From positions 41,000,258-41,064,257 of the forward strand of contig CM042092.1 in NCBI GenBank assembly GCA_023512835.1: 64,000 bases of DNA, read 5' to 3'. Origin of the DNA: Taxillus chinensis (lineage: Eukaryota; Streptophyta; Magnoliopsida; Santalales; Loranthaceae). Position numbers and translations under genes: made by a program. Of this stretch, positions 1 through 11,258 are shown one piece after another. Positions within the stretch are counted from its first letter, which is position 1, and each line of letters starts with the position of its first letter. A model generated the notes under the pieces. The model was not told where the DNA came from, made no database searches, and worked only from the letters and a program-made list of their open reading frames with translations.

Positions 1-443
1 AGTCAACCAGAGTATGCTTTAGATTTGACCAGTCCTCTGGTTTGTAGCCTAGTCTCTGGTTTGAAGTAGCGTGACGATCCCACTGCGACCGTCTGCTTGG
101 GGAGTTTCAAGGGTTGTACTCCACTTTGGTTCTGTCAGAAGATCATGGATCCTGATGTCACTGTACTTGTTTCTGTTGGCTTTGTATTTTACCCTTGGCG
201 TCCTTTCGGGTTTTCACCAAGTCCGCCTTTCTTTTTCTTTTTATTGAGCTTTGTGTTTTACCCTTGGCGCCTTTTCAGGTTTTCACCAAGTCCGCTTCTC
301 GGTCACAAACTTCGTTTGTCAGGTCACACCCAAACTTGATTGCCATATGCCTATGGTGAGGACAAGGTTTGGCCCATTTATGTGAAGGTCTAAAACATCA
401 GATTTTGATTCAGCTGGGGATAAAGGGTTTTGAAATGGGGAAG
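1..443 (-). other. 3' non-coding region of the Tat/Ogre-like element
   Basis: This stretch lies downstream of the pol stop on the minus strand. No protein domain is recognisable, and the apparent plus-strand reading frame is only the translation of a short direct repeat. A long repeat-bearing spacer between integrase and the 3' LTR is usual in Ogre-type elements. Confidence 0.6.
181..294. repeat. Two-copy 45-bp direct repeat
   Basis: A 45-bp unit at 181-225 recurs at 250-294 with a few substitutions. Both copies contain TTTTACCCTTGGCG and TTTTCACCAAGTCCG. The units are separated by a pyrimidine-rich 24-bp spacer. Confidence 0.85.
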
Positions 444-3400
444 TTAAGCATAAAACTTCTTTACCGCATCGCTGTTTATAGGATTTCGTAGCTCAATAAC
501 GTCCATTTCTGCAAGGATTAGGGCACCTCCTGAGAATGCTCTTTTTACAACGTATGGACCTTCATAGTTTGGAGTCCACTTGCCTCTGTGGTCATGCTAT
601 ATTGGCAGTATCTTCTTCAGGACCAAGTCCCCTTCTTTGAAAGTTTGGGGTTTTACTTTTTTGTTGAAGCTGGCCATCATCCTTTGTTGGTACAACTGGC
701 CTCGACCGACTGCGGCGAGACGTTTTCCTTCGATTAGATTCAGCTGCTCAAAACGGTCTTTGACCCACTCTGCTTCGTCCAGCTGAGTATCTCTAAGAAC
801 TCTGAGGGACGGGATTTCCACTTCGATGGGTAGGACTGCTTCCATACCATAGACTAGGGAAAAAGGAGTTGCCCCAGTTGATGTTCGCATAGAAGTCCGG
901 TAAGCATGTAGTGCATATGGAAGTTTCTCATGCCAATCTTTGTATGTCTCAGTCATTTTTCGAATGATGTTCTTGATGTTTTTATTTGCTACCTCAACTG
1001 CTCCATTCATGTTGGGACGATATGGTGTAGAATTGCGGTGTCGGATTTTGAATCCTTCGCATAAATTGCCCATTATTCGATTGTTCAAATTGATGGCATT
1101 GTTAGTTATAAGTTGCTCAGGGAGCCCATAACGACAAATAATGTTGCTTCGAAGAAACCTACTGATTGAGTGACTTGGGCATAGGGAGCTGCTTCCACCC
1201 ATTTGGTGAAGTAATCAATCGCCACTAGGATGAATCTATGACCGTTGGAAGCTTTAGGCGAAATGGTTCCAATGACGTCCATTCCCCACATGGCGAAAGG
1301 CCATGGAGATGTTATTGTATGTAAGTAGGACAGGGGTGCTTGGATTCGATCCCCATAAACTTGGCATTTAAGGTAGGAACGCACATGATTGATGCTATCC
1401 TTTTCCATGGTGACCCAATAGTAGCCTATCCTCATAATCTGTCGAGATAGAGCATGTCCATTCACATATGCTCCACAATTACCATTGTGGACCTCGTTGA
1501 GGATCTGAGCTGCTTTGTCTTTTTCAACGCACCGTAGTAGCACCATGTTGTAACTGCGCTTATAAAGGACTGGCCCATCTAAGAAGTAGTTAGCACTTGT
1601 TCGTCGGATATTTCTTTTTTCTGCTTCCGAGACTTCTGCTGGATACTCTCTTGTGAGTAGATATTGCTTGATATCATGATACCATGACTTTGTGTTAGCA
1701 TCCATACTAGCCATCATACAGTATATTGGCACCTCTTGTACACAGATATCAAAAGAGGGCACTTCAAAGCTTGTATCCAACCGAAGGAGGGCTGCCAAGG
1801 TAGCCAAGGCATTAGGAATCCGATTATGCTCCTGGGACGCATGTTCAAATGAGATTTCATCAAATAGTCTAGCCATATCACATATCATCTCTTGGTAGGG
1901 AATGAGTTTGGGATTTCGGGTTTCCCACTCTTTATGGACTTGATAGATTACTAAGGTTGAATCTCCAAAGACTTAAAGCTTTGTGATTCCCTTGATTAAG
2001 GCTTCTTGGAGACCCATGACACAAGCTTCATATTCTGCTATGTTGTTTGTGCAAGGAAAGGTCAACTTGGCAGCCATGGGATAATGTCGACCGGTTGGGG
2101 AGATTAATACTGCCCCAATGCCATGACCGGATAAGTTTGAGGCTCCATCAAACCACAGGATCCATGTCTTTGATCCATGATCCTCCTGAACAATATTGAT
2201 GTATTCGTCTGGAAAATCAGAGCTTATAGGCTCATAATTCTCCAAGGCCCTGTCTGCCAAGTAATCTGCTATGGCACTTCCCTTGATGGCCTTTTGTGGG
2301 ACATAGATGATGTCATATTCGGATAAAAGTAGTTGCCACTTTGCAATGCTTCCTGTCATTGCCGGTTATTCTATCAGATATTTGAGTGGGTCATGTCTTG
2401 AGATTAGCCATGTAGTATGGTAGAGGGTGTACTGTCTCAATCTTTGTGTTGTCTAAACGAGGGCGCAACAAGCTTTCTCTAAGGGGGTGTACTTCTCTTC
2501 ACACGATGTAAATTTCTTGCTCAAGTAATAAATGACTTGCTCCTTTTTCTTCGCCTCATCAACTGCCCCAATACACAACCCATGGATGTATCCCGGACCG
2601 TCAAATACAAGATCAAAGGTTCGTTAGGTGTCGGAGGAGCCAAAATTGGTGGATTCATAAGGTATTCCTTGATTTTGTCAAAGGCTTCCTGACATTCGTC
2701 ATTCCAAACTTCGGGGTTATTCTTGCGAAACACTTTGAAGATAGGTTTGCAAGTTGCAGTAAGCTGTGAGATAAAGCGGGCAACATAGTTGAGCCGCCCG
2801 AGGAAGCTTCTGACTTCTTTGATAGTATTTGGTGTAGTCATATCTTGGATGGCCTGGACCTTGTCGGGGTCGATTTCTATTCCATTTTGACTGACAACAA
2901 ATCCAGTAGTTTGCCAAAAGTAGCTCCGAAAGGACACTTGGCTGGATTTAGCTCTAGCTGGTATTTGCGCAATCTGTTGAATAGTTTACGCAATACCTCC
3001 ATGTGGTCTTCCTCCTTTCTTGACTTGGCAATCATATCATCAACGTAAACCTCCACTTCTTTGTGCATCATGTCATGGAAGAGTGTCACCATGGCCCTCT
3101 GATATGTTGTCCCAGCATTTTTGAGTCCAAAAGGCATGACATTGTAGTAGAAGGTGCCCCAGATAGTTGTGAAGGTGGTCCTTTCTTTGTAATCGGGGTC
3201 CATCCGAATTTGGTTTTAGCCGAAGAATCCATCCATGAAAGAAAACATGGCATGCTTCGCGGTGTTATCTACCAAGGTGTCGATGTGAGGTAGTGGGAAG
3301 TTGTCTTTAGGGCTAGCCTTGTTGAGGTCACGGTAGTCTACGCACATACGGACCTTCCCACCTTTATTTCGGACGGGCACAATGTTAGCAACCCATTTTG

Positions 3401-3857
3401 GGTATCGAGCTACACTAAGGAATCCAGCATCCCATTGTTTCCGAACCTCTTCTCTAATCTTCAGTATCATTGCTGGTCTCATTCGTCGTAACTTCTATTG
3501 TACGGGCGTATATCCTGGATTCAGTGGCAGCTGGTGCTGCACTATGTCGGTATTTAATCCCGGCATATCTTTGTAAGACCACGCAAAAACATCAATATAG
3601 GCTTTTAGGAGGTTGATCAATCGGCTCTTGACATCCTCAGGGATTAGAGATCCTAGTCGCAATTCTTTTGGCTCAGTAGGTGTACCAGAGTTAACAGTCT
3701 CGATTGGAACCTCGCTAGGAACAATGAGTTGATCCTCCTTTTTCAACACGTGTATAATGTCCTCCGGAGGCTCAAAGTCTTCTTCGACGTCAGCTTCCTC
3801 CGCCCCAAATACTGGTTGTTCCCAATCTGAATTATGGTCAAACCTTAAGCAACTCAT
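444..3857 (-). pseudogene. Tat/Ogre pol: reverse transcriptase, RNase H, integrase (decayed)
   Basis: The reading starts at 3857 with a short linker, then RT with VRMCVDYRDLNKASPKDNFP (near 3340) and the catalytic box YVDDMIAKS (near 3040). The RT-linked RNase H follows at about 2937-2521. A second RNase H-like segment with LWFDGASNLSGHGIGAVL and NNIAEYEAC (2359-1973) matches the extra RNase H typical of Tat elements. Integrase runs from about 1700 to 600, with a zinc-binding region, a MDVIG Asp and GAVEVANKNIKN holding the Glu. Where the family has ITDN, this copy reads ITNN (near 1105), so one catalytic Asp is lost. The frame breaks near 2900, 2560 and 1200. In-frame stops occur at about 3495, 3216 and 597, but recognisable pol sequence continues to a stop at 444-446. 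Confidence 0.85.
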
Positions 3858-4206
3858 TTCTTCTTTACTTAATAGATCCTTTTTACCTTGATCGCACCTG
3901 TTGGTAAAAGTTTGACTAGTTTAACAAAATATGATGATGCACATGTCATGCAATGCAAGAAGATGCGTTTTTGGCAAAAAGTCTTATTCATAAATATTCT
4001 GAAAAGGTTACAACCATTGTTTGGAATTTGAAAACATAATAAAAACAAAACATTTCCCAGCAAAGCTTCTCTGATCATTACTTGGCCGGGAGGTCCACAG
4101 TGTTCCAATTGTTCAACTGGTGCCCCGGATGTCCTTGGCATACCTGACCTATTTGTTCTTGCTCTCCACGACTGGCTTTCAGCATGGCTATGGTGCATTC
4201 TTTCCT
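3858..4206 (-). other. Non-coding gap between protease and RT, probable Ogre-type intron
   Basis: The gap separates the protease/G-patch frame, which ends at 4207, from the RT frame, which starts at 3857. No retroviral motif is visible in any minus frame. Ogre elements are known to carry a spliced intron here. Exact splice sites cannot be fixed by eye. Confidence 0.45.
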
Positions 4207-6131
4207 CTAATGGATAAAACCGGTGCTCTGGAATATAGACCCGAGAGGTGGGAACGTCATCCTTTGCTCTTGGAGAGGCCTCTTTTCTAGTCTGGCTAAG
4301 CAGGACTCCCTTCTTCTCGCAACTTCCCTTGATTTGTTAGCTTTGGTAGGCTTGTAGCCCAATCCATATCTTTCTCTAGTGCTTCGTATGACTAAGGGTT
4401 CCTTAATCCCTTGTGCTTGTGCACCCAGACCTTGACCTTCCTTATGCCCCAGTTTAAGCATGACTGCAGCAACCATCTTTGTAGCCTTTGGGAACCAGAC
4501 TTCCGTATCCAGTGACTTTCTAGTGTTTGGGACATAGGCTGCATTAACCACTTCTAACGAACAGTAGGAGCATTCTGGTATGTCCTCATTACTTTTAATG
4601 TAAGGAACAGACATAGGCTTGGTGACCAGAATCTCTGCTTCTCCGTATACACAGATGAGTTGGCCGTTTACCACAAATTTGACCTTCTGATGTAGTGTCG
4701 ATGGTATTGCCCCTGCCGAGTGAATGCATGGTCTTCCAAGCAAACAACTGTGTCCATCACCTGGAACTTAACCATAAAGTCACTTGGGCCAATTTGCAAG
4801 GGGACATCTAGCGTACCCACTACTTCTCCCTTTTCACCGTCAAAAGCTCTTACATCCATATTAGTGGGATGCATGTAAGAGGAGTCTATTGGAAGTTGCT
4901 TCAGGATTTGGGTTGGCATGATGTTTAGAGACGACCCATTGTCGATCAGCACACGGGAGATGATGTGATCCTTACATTTAACAGATATATGTAAGGCTTT
5001 GACGTGTCCACTACCTTCCGAAGGTAACTCATCTTCGCCAAAACTAAGGAAATTATCCACCACGATGTTGTTAACAAGATTATTCAGATTTTCTAAGGAT
5101 ATGGTCGAGGGGACATAGGCCTTGCTCAAAACCTTCATGAGGGCTTCTCTATGTGGAGTTGAATCCATAAGCAAAGACAACAAAGAGATACGATCCGGCT
5201 GCCGACTGAGTTGGTCCACAATGTTGTACTCGCTCTGCTTGATTAACTTAAGGAATTCGGTGGGATCCCCATCAATAATAGGAGTGTTCTTGCTACCTGG
5301 TGCAGGCATGGGGAGTGTATCAGACTCTCCTCCTTTGTTTTTGTTGACCTCAGTATCTTCTTCCGTTCCATAGACACGACCACTTTTCGTCTTCTTCTCA
5401 GTTGTGGGGTCTCCTCTAATGACTGATTTGCAATGGTATTTCCAGGGCACTGCATTATCATTCTTGTAAGGGAATGGAGCGGGGGTTTGGATAACAAGAG
5501 ATCGGACCCCTTGTGCTAATATGGCTATCTTCGGTTTCTCCTCATATTCGATAATTAAAGGTTCGGGTGCTCCTAATACCTTGATACGCTCCATCGAAGC
5601 CATGCAAGCCCTATGCTCTTCTGACTTGCATGTGATTTCCAGCCTTTGAGAGTTAATGAGAGCTTGCACAGCTTCTTGGAATTCAATGCATTCCTCAATA
5701 TCGTGCCCACAAGTTGATTCATGATAGACACAAATTTTTTCCAAATCTGTGCCTCTTGTTACGTCAGTCACCTCTTTGGTCACCATGAACCCATTCTCAC
5801 GCAGGATAAAGAACAGTTGGTCTTTGCCCATCTTGATCTCAGAAGCCTTTCTAGGAGGATTTCTATACTTGGTTGTTATATTGGCAACATTGCCCGAGTG
5901 GTCAGGCAAAGGGTTGGTGCCCACATTAGGAGTACTGGTCATTTTGGAGAAATCTAGCCATCCAGCATCTCTTAGGCTTTGGACCTTATTTTTTAAAGCA
6001 AAACAATTCTTGGTATCATGTCCACCTCCGCCTCCATGATATGCACAATGGGCATCGGCTTTGTACCAATCGGGATATGGAGGAGTCCGCTCTTTTAGGG
6101 GTGCGGGACTAATGAGTCCTGCTGCCAACAA
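4207..6131 (-). pseudogene. Tat/Ogre zinc-knuckle, aspartic protease and G-patch region
   Basis: The part from 6131 to 4668 opens with a zinc-knuckle-like CAYHGGGGGHDTKNC and a second CVYHESTCGHDIEEC. It then carries the retropepsin active site VLIDNGSSLNIMP near 4940 (D-N-G-S rather than the commoner D-T-G). The frame shifts near 4740. The next frame (4743-4207) begins with the protease-end motif LGRPCIHSAGAIPS and contains MLKLGHKEGQGLGAQAQGI (near 4450), which reads as a G-patch motif: spaced glycines around GLG followed by a GI turn. G-patch motifs bind RNA or RNA helicases and follow the protease in betaretroviruses. The order knuckle-PR-G-patch-gap-RT supports a Tat/Ogre assignment. Confidence 0.75.
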
Positions 6132-7468
6132 CTGCGTATACGCCTCTGTGTATGTGACAAGAATTGGATCAAATTTTTGTTGCCCAGCTTTTCCAAAATT
6201 CTAATTCTGCCGGAGCTGCTTTGTCTGCTCGGGTTGAGGCTGGGCTGGCTGAGGTTGGCTTGGCTGAGGTATGTAAAAGCTTCCTCCTTGTGGATGGTAC
6301 TGTGGGAATTGTAGTGGTGGGGCTGATGCCACATAAGACGCCACCGGCTGCCCACCATAATATCCTTGCGTGATACACTGTCCAGATTGGGCCCCCGACG
6401 AGGCGAACTCAAGTTTAGGTTGCCAGACTGCTTATGCTTCTTCTTCTTTTTTACGATTCGGTGGCGTAGACCTTCGAGGAGTCTCGCTTTTATTCCCGCC
6501 AAGCCTGCCTTCCCTGATGCCGCCCTCAATTCTTTCTCCCGAGGCAACTAAATCGGCGAAGCCGCTTGATACATTCCCAACCATCTTTTCATAGTAAACA
6601 CTCTTTAAGGTACTGATGAAAAGGGTAGTGAGCTCTTGTTCAATCAATGGGGGCTGAACGTCCATAGTTGCTTCTCTCCATCTTCGAGCATAAGTCTTGA
6701 AACTTTCTTTATCGGCTTTCTCAAATGACTGTAATGCCAATCTGTCGAGTGCCAACTCCGTGACATGTTTGTATTGCGCTAAGAAGGCTGTGGCCAGGTC
6801 ATTCCAAGTGCGGATATGACTGCCTTCTAATTGAATATACCATCGTAAAGGTCCACCGGCTAAGCTTTCTTGGAAGCACTGCATCAGTAGTTTGTCATTG
6901 TTGGTATGTGCGGCCAACTTACGACAATACATCGTCAAATGGGTCCTTGGACACTGGGTACCGTTGAACTTTTCGAAATCCGGCATTTTGAACTTCGGAG
7001 GTAGCACGACCCCACGCACTAAGCATAAATCATAGGCATTGGTTGTCCCATAGCTCTCTGCCCCTTCAACAGCCTTTAGCCTCGCTTCTATTTGCTCCCA
7101 ACTTGGTTGTTGGTGGGTTTCCTTAGGAACAGGTAAGTCCCTTGCTCCCAAGGGGTTTTCTGAGATTGGGGTTCCTACGTTTGGTGGCGTAGTTGGAACT
7201 TGGAACCCGGAACAAGGTTAGGTTGTGCATAGGCTTGGGAATCTGCTTGAACTTGTACAAACCCTTGCGGTAGGTTTTGCGTTTGTCCTTGATTAGTTGC
7301 TCCTTCTACTGGGGTGGGTTCCCTTGCGATTGCCACTTTAGTCAGTAGGTCCATCATAGCTTTCAACTAAAGCTGAACCTCGAGGATACTGCCCCCAATC
7401 TCTTGCTGAGCTTGTTCAAGTCCTGAAAGTCGGTCCTCCGTATGGTCTCCCATACCCTGGTCTGACAT
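6095..7468 (-). pseudogene. Tat/Ogre gag (capsid-like) coding region, frameshifted
   Basis: The Met at 7468 starts a reading with MSDQGMGDHTEDRLSGLEQAQ, a short coiled-coil-like N terminus. An in-frame stop follows at 7367-7369, and a frame change occurs between 7175 and 7151. The 7151-6432 part holds the Retrotrans_gag core: MPDFEKFNGTQCPRTHL, then AGGPLRWYIQLE, then SFKTYARRWREATMDVQP. This domain forms the virus-like particle. Two further frame changes occur before the zinc-knuckle region. An upstream Met at 7609 is possible but gives a lysine-rich low-complexity start. A non-coding gap of about 300 bp (7470-7775) separates gag from the extra ORF upstream. Confidence 0.75.
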
Positions 7469-7775
7469 AGCTTCAGGTGCTTGATTACGGGTTGATCTCA
7501 AGTTGTAGGAATGCCCAATCTTGTTTGATCTGGAAATCGATCCGTTAAGCTTTATGTTGCTCTTTTTTTTTTTTGAACTTTTGTTCTTATCATGAATGTA
7601 TGAATACATGTAATGAGTGCATGTAATGAATGGCTAATGATGGGAATGGCAAAAAACAATTTATTGATTGATGAAACCAAATACATTATTGGTGGAAAGA
7701 AGGCTGAAGTACAACACGGATAGCCTTAATGCATATGCTGCTATATGATTTGGAACAAGCCTTAATCATTTCAAA

Positions 7776-9186
7776 CTAATTTCCAATTCCGGATAATTCT
7801 TCTAACTGGTGGATTCTTTCGCCCAGCTTTCCAATGATCTTTTCTTGTTCTTGAATTTTCTGCCACAGGGACCTAAGTTCATTTTCCCTTTGAAGGAGCA
7901 GTAGTCTTGGATCTTGATAGGTCTCCGCATAAGCTATGTACTGTTGCCGCCATGGAAGGAATGATGGATGAACATCAGGGTAGTAAGAACTACTACTGAT
8001 TTTCCGTGGTGCTTGCCATGCTAGATACCCCCGGAAAGCTTTGCTTCGTGCCTCAAGGCCAATGTATGTGAAATCGAAGGTTTCTATCTCATGTAGTACA
8101 AGAATGATCTGATGACCCCTGAGTTGTCTTCCTACCTGAAGAAGAGCATACGCAGTTGCTCCCCATGGTCCGAGAAATGGGATCCAATTATATGGCCCAC
8201 AACTGTAAATCATGTTGACTTTGGGCATCCATGGAGCATTCCATACAACTTGATCATCAGTTAAGGTTTGTAGCTCACCGATCCAGTCCTCCTCTGTTTC
8301 AGGTAACTCCCATTCCTGTAGAATGAATTCAGGCAGTGCACTATGTGGTAATGCCGCTACCTCTTCGAGTTGTGCGTCCCTACTTGGGAAGTGACTTTTC
8401 AACCATGCACAGAGGAGTGGAAGGCATCCTTTGAAACGACCCCACCCCGAAATCCACACGTGATAATGATCTGATTGTCTCAGCGAGGATTGCAGGAATC
8501 GGATCGGCCCCTCCTAATGTTTGGATCACAAGTTCGCATACAAATCCATCAATATAACCCAAGAACTTGGGAAATACAATTAACCCATAAATGGCTAGTG
8601 TGAACAAAGAGTAGAGTTCTATGCCCGATGCTTGAGATATTTTGTCTCTGATCACGGGCCACGGGATAACCTCAAGTCCACCCCTACGATGCACGATCTG
8701 GGCTACTTCCTCTTCTATTATTCCTAGGAATTGTGATAGGGTCTGTAAGCAGGAAACATGTATGGATGGTAGAAAAACTTCCGAACCTCCATTGATTGGC
8801 CGTCCCAGGAGAGCTTGATACTCTTCCATAGTAGGGGTCAAATCCTGTTCATTGAAGGTGAAACACTTCCGCCTTGGATCCCAAAAATGTACTGCCGCCT
8901 TTTACATAGCCTCGTCGATGGGTACTCGTGTTAGATGTAACAAGTCCCCATACTTCTTAATGTAGGCAGCCTGTATATGGAAAGGCCATTGTGCCCATAT
9001 ATTATCAAGTTCCACCCGGTGGGCCGTTTAGACACGCATTTGGACTTCAGGGGCCAGTATGGTTTGTTCGGTAAAGTCTTCTGAAGAGTCTCAAAAGTAT
9101 TGTTGCATTTCTGAAGCTGCATGTGCGACCTCTATCACGTCTTCTTTGTCTTCACAGTTAGCTAGCAAATGATCAAAGCATGCCAT
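7776..9186 (-). pseudogene. Extra pre-gag ORF, copy 2 (plant retroelement family, DUF7745-like)
   Basis: The start is taken at the Met of MACFDHLLANCEDKEDVIE because copy 1 begins in the same way. Recognisable pieces in order are LTPTMEEYQALLGRPI-like sequence near 8840, LFTLAIYGLIVFPKFLGYIDG (near 8600), GCLPLLCAWLKSHF (near 8420), MIYSCGPYNWIPFLGPWGATAYA (near 8190), and a C-terminal coiled coil of about 40 residues ending at 7776. Stops fall between 9091 and 8841, and the frame shifts near 8450. The resemblance is to proteins encoded upstream of gag in plant Tat/Ogre elements; the function of this family is unknown to me. It shares its architecture with the neighbouring copy. Confidence 0.6.
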
Positions 9187-9370
9187 GCTTCCTATAATGA
9201 ATGTTAAGGTTTGTGCACATGAGATGGGAAAACAAACAAGGACACATTTTATTGATGCAAATAGGACAGAATCGTCCATACGTACAAATATATTAAACAA
9301 GTTGTTCATATGTAAATGCAACTATATGATGGAAAACAAGCTTTGGGTTTCCTTAGAGAGGCGATCCCGC

Positions 9371-10729
9371 TTAATGCCTTCTTTTCCTTGAAGAGCTTGA
9401 TGCATTACTAGATTCTCCTTTCTTCCTGGTCAAAATAATACCAACAAGTTCTTTCTGCTGTAGGAGGTGCCCCGCCTCTAATTTTTCCCGCCAAGAAACA
9501 TAGGATGGAACAACATCGGGATAATAAGAAAGGAAGCTGATTTTCCTAGGTTGTAACGCTGCGTTAAACATCCGAGTGGCGACTGATTCAGCTCTTCTAA
9601 TGCCATGGTTGATATCACACTTTTCCATTCCATAGAGAACCGGGACAATTTGATTGTTTCCCAGCTGCCTCGCTACTTGAAGAGGGGCATAAGCAGTTCC
9701 GCCCCACGGTTCGAGAAGTGGGACCCAGTTATACCTTCCGCAGCTGTATATCATATGTTCCCTCGGCATCCAGGGTGCGACCAAAACAACATTTGCCTCG
9801 CTCAGATGATTCAGCAGCTCTGTCCACCCATTGAGATTCTTGGGTAAGAGTCAGGAGCTTAGAATATCCAACATGACGGTAGGAGGCCATGAGTAAACAG
9901 CCCTGAATCGAGGAACAGCACAGTGGAGATTCCTTTTGAGCCAAGTGCACAAAAGAGGGAGGCACCCCATGAAGCGACCACTTCCCATAGTCCGGATAAA
10001 TGATAGAGATCTGTTGGTCTCATCGAGTATGGCCGGAATGGGGTCAGCGCTGCCAATTACTTGTGCCACCAGCTCGAAAACGGTCCCGTCAATGTAGCCG
10101 GTCACTCGTGGAAAGACCACTAACTCGTAAACAGCAAGGGTGATGAGTGAATGGACCTTATCCTCATTTGCACCTTCTAGCTGGCCTTTGATAAATTCCC
10201 ATGGAAAGACTTCTTTTCCATCCAACCTTATCACGGGGTCAATAATCCTTTTTTCTTTGCCTAACCTTTTGAAACCCATGAAATGTGCTAACCCCCGCTT
10301 GTAAGACTTTTGTGGGTTAGGTTAGAAAACAATGTCATCTTCTTTAAAGGGGATGCAGAGGATTCTTTGATACTCCTCCAAAGTTGGCACCAGGTCGATG
10401 TCATTAAAGGTGAAGCACCTCCGTCTCGGATCCCAGAAATGAATCACTGCTTTGATCATGTCCTCATCAACAGGGAGTGGCAACAGGTGCAAGAGATCAC
10501 CGAATTGTTGGATGTAAGTTACGTGCCTCATGCTGGGCCATTCACTCCACATGGCTCGGAGGTCTTCGAGGAGTTCGAGCCGAGTGTCCATGACGATCTG
10601 ATCAGCCATGGAGTATGGCTTGGGTGAGAAGTCTCCCAGTTGTCGATGGATCTGAATGGAGGCGTGCTCCACTTCTTCCACATCTTCAGGATCTCTGACG
10701 CCCCTCAAAAGGTTCCCAAAACATGCCAT
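9371..10729 (-). pseudogene. Extra pre-gag ORF, copy 1 (plant retroelement family, DUF7745-like)
   Basis: The start is the Met of MACFGNLLRGVRDPEDVEEVE at 10729. Downstream come HFWDPRRRCFTFNDIDLVPTLEEYQ (near 10400), LITLAVYELVVFPRVTGYIDG (near 10130), GCLPLLCTWLKRN (near 9950) and MIYSCGRYNWVPLLEPWGGTAYA (near 9750). It ends in a basic, serine-rich tail SSNASSSSRKRRH. The whole 1.36 kb stays in one frame and is broken only by stops near 10320 and 9850, so it is better preserved than copy 2. The basic tail could be a nuclear targeting signal. The length, about 450 codons, and the motif order match copy 2. Position between primer site and gag marks it as part of the retroelement, not a host gene. 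Confidence 0.6.
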
Positions 10730-11236
10730 GTCTCCTATGTGTATGCATGGGATGACATGATATGCATATGACAAGCAAAATGAGTGTGGGTTAGGGTAAA
10801 TCAAAGCAAAATGTGGTAAAAGCGCGCTAGTTGACAAACATGGTGTAAGCAAGGTCACAATAATGTTAGAGCACACACATGAAGGTCAAGACCCCTGATA
10901 AGCATCTACATCTACACCTATCTTATTCATAGGTTCCCAAACTATCTCATGAGAGAAGCTCCGTACCCCTAGAGGCATTAACGGAGGGCGCCCTCAAAAA
11001 GGACCCCGCTTGGGTGAGGAGTTCAGGCACCTTATGTGAGATAGAACCCACGGGGCATCCTTATTAAGCCTCGATAATCCTAGGTAAACAGTAGAAAACC
11101 TGGGTATAGGGTTAGGGGGAGAGAGAAATGCATGTATGCACAAACAATGCACTCTATACAAGAAATGAAGAGGACAGAAGGGAAAAAAACAAGCTGACAC
11201 TCCACAAACAAAAGACCATGGCTAGACTCTCTCAAA
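10730..11236 (-). other. 5' untranslated leader of the Tat/Ogre-like element
   Basis: This lies between the primer-binding site and the first extra ORF. No domain-bearing frame is visible. Confidence 0.5.
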
Positions 11237-11257
11237 GGTCCCCAGTAGAGTCGCTAG
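11237..11257 (-). promoter_or_regulatory. Primer-binding site of the Tat/Ogre-like element
   Basis: On the minus strand the site reads AGCGACTCTACTGGGGACC immediately after the LTR end. This resembles the (T)GGCGACTCTGCTGGGGA primer sites of Tat/Ogre elements. Adjacent LTR sequence ends GGGTGATGACA, giving the expected CA terminus. Confidence 0.75.
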
Positions 11258-11258
11258 C

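Noticed and set aside
97..339. Open reading frame with repeated FYPWR..FSPSP
   Set aside because: It is the translation of the 45-bp direct repeat in the 3' non-coding region of a minus-strand element.
7776..10729. Possible host genes of the plant mobile domain type
   Set aside because: They sit between the primer site and gag of a retroelement, in its orientation, and match the place of the known extra ORF of Tat/Ogre elements.
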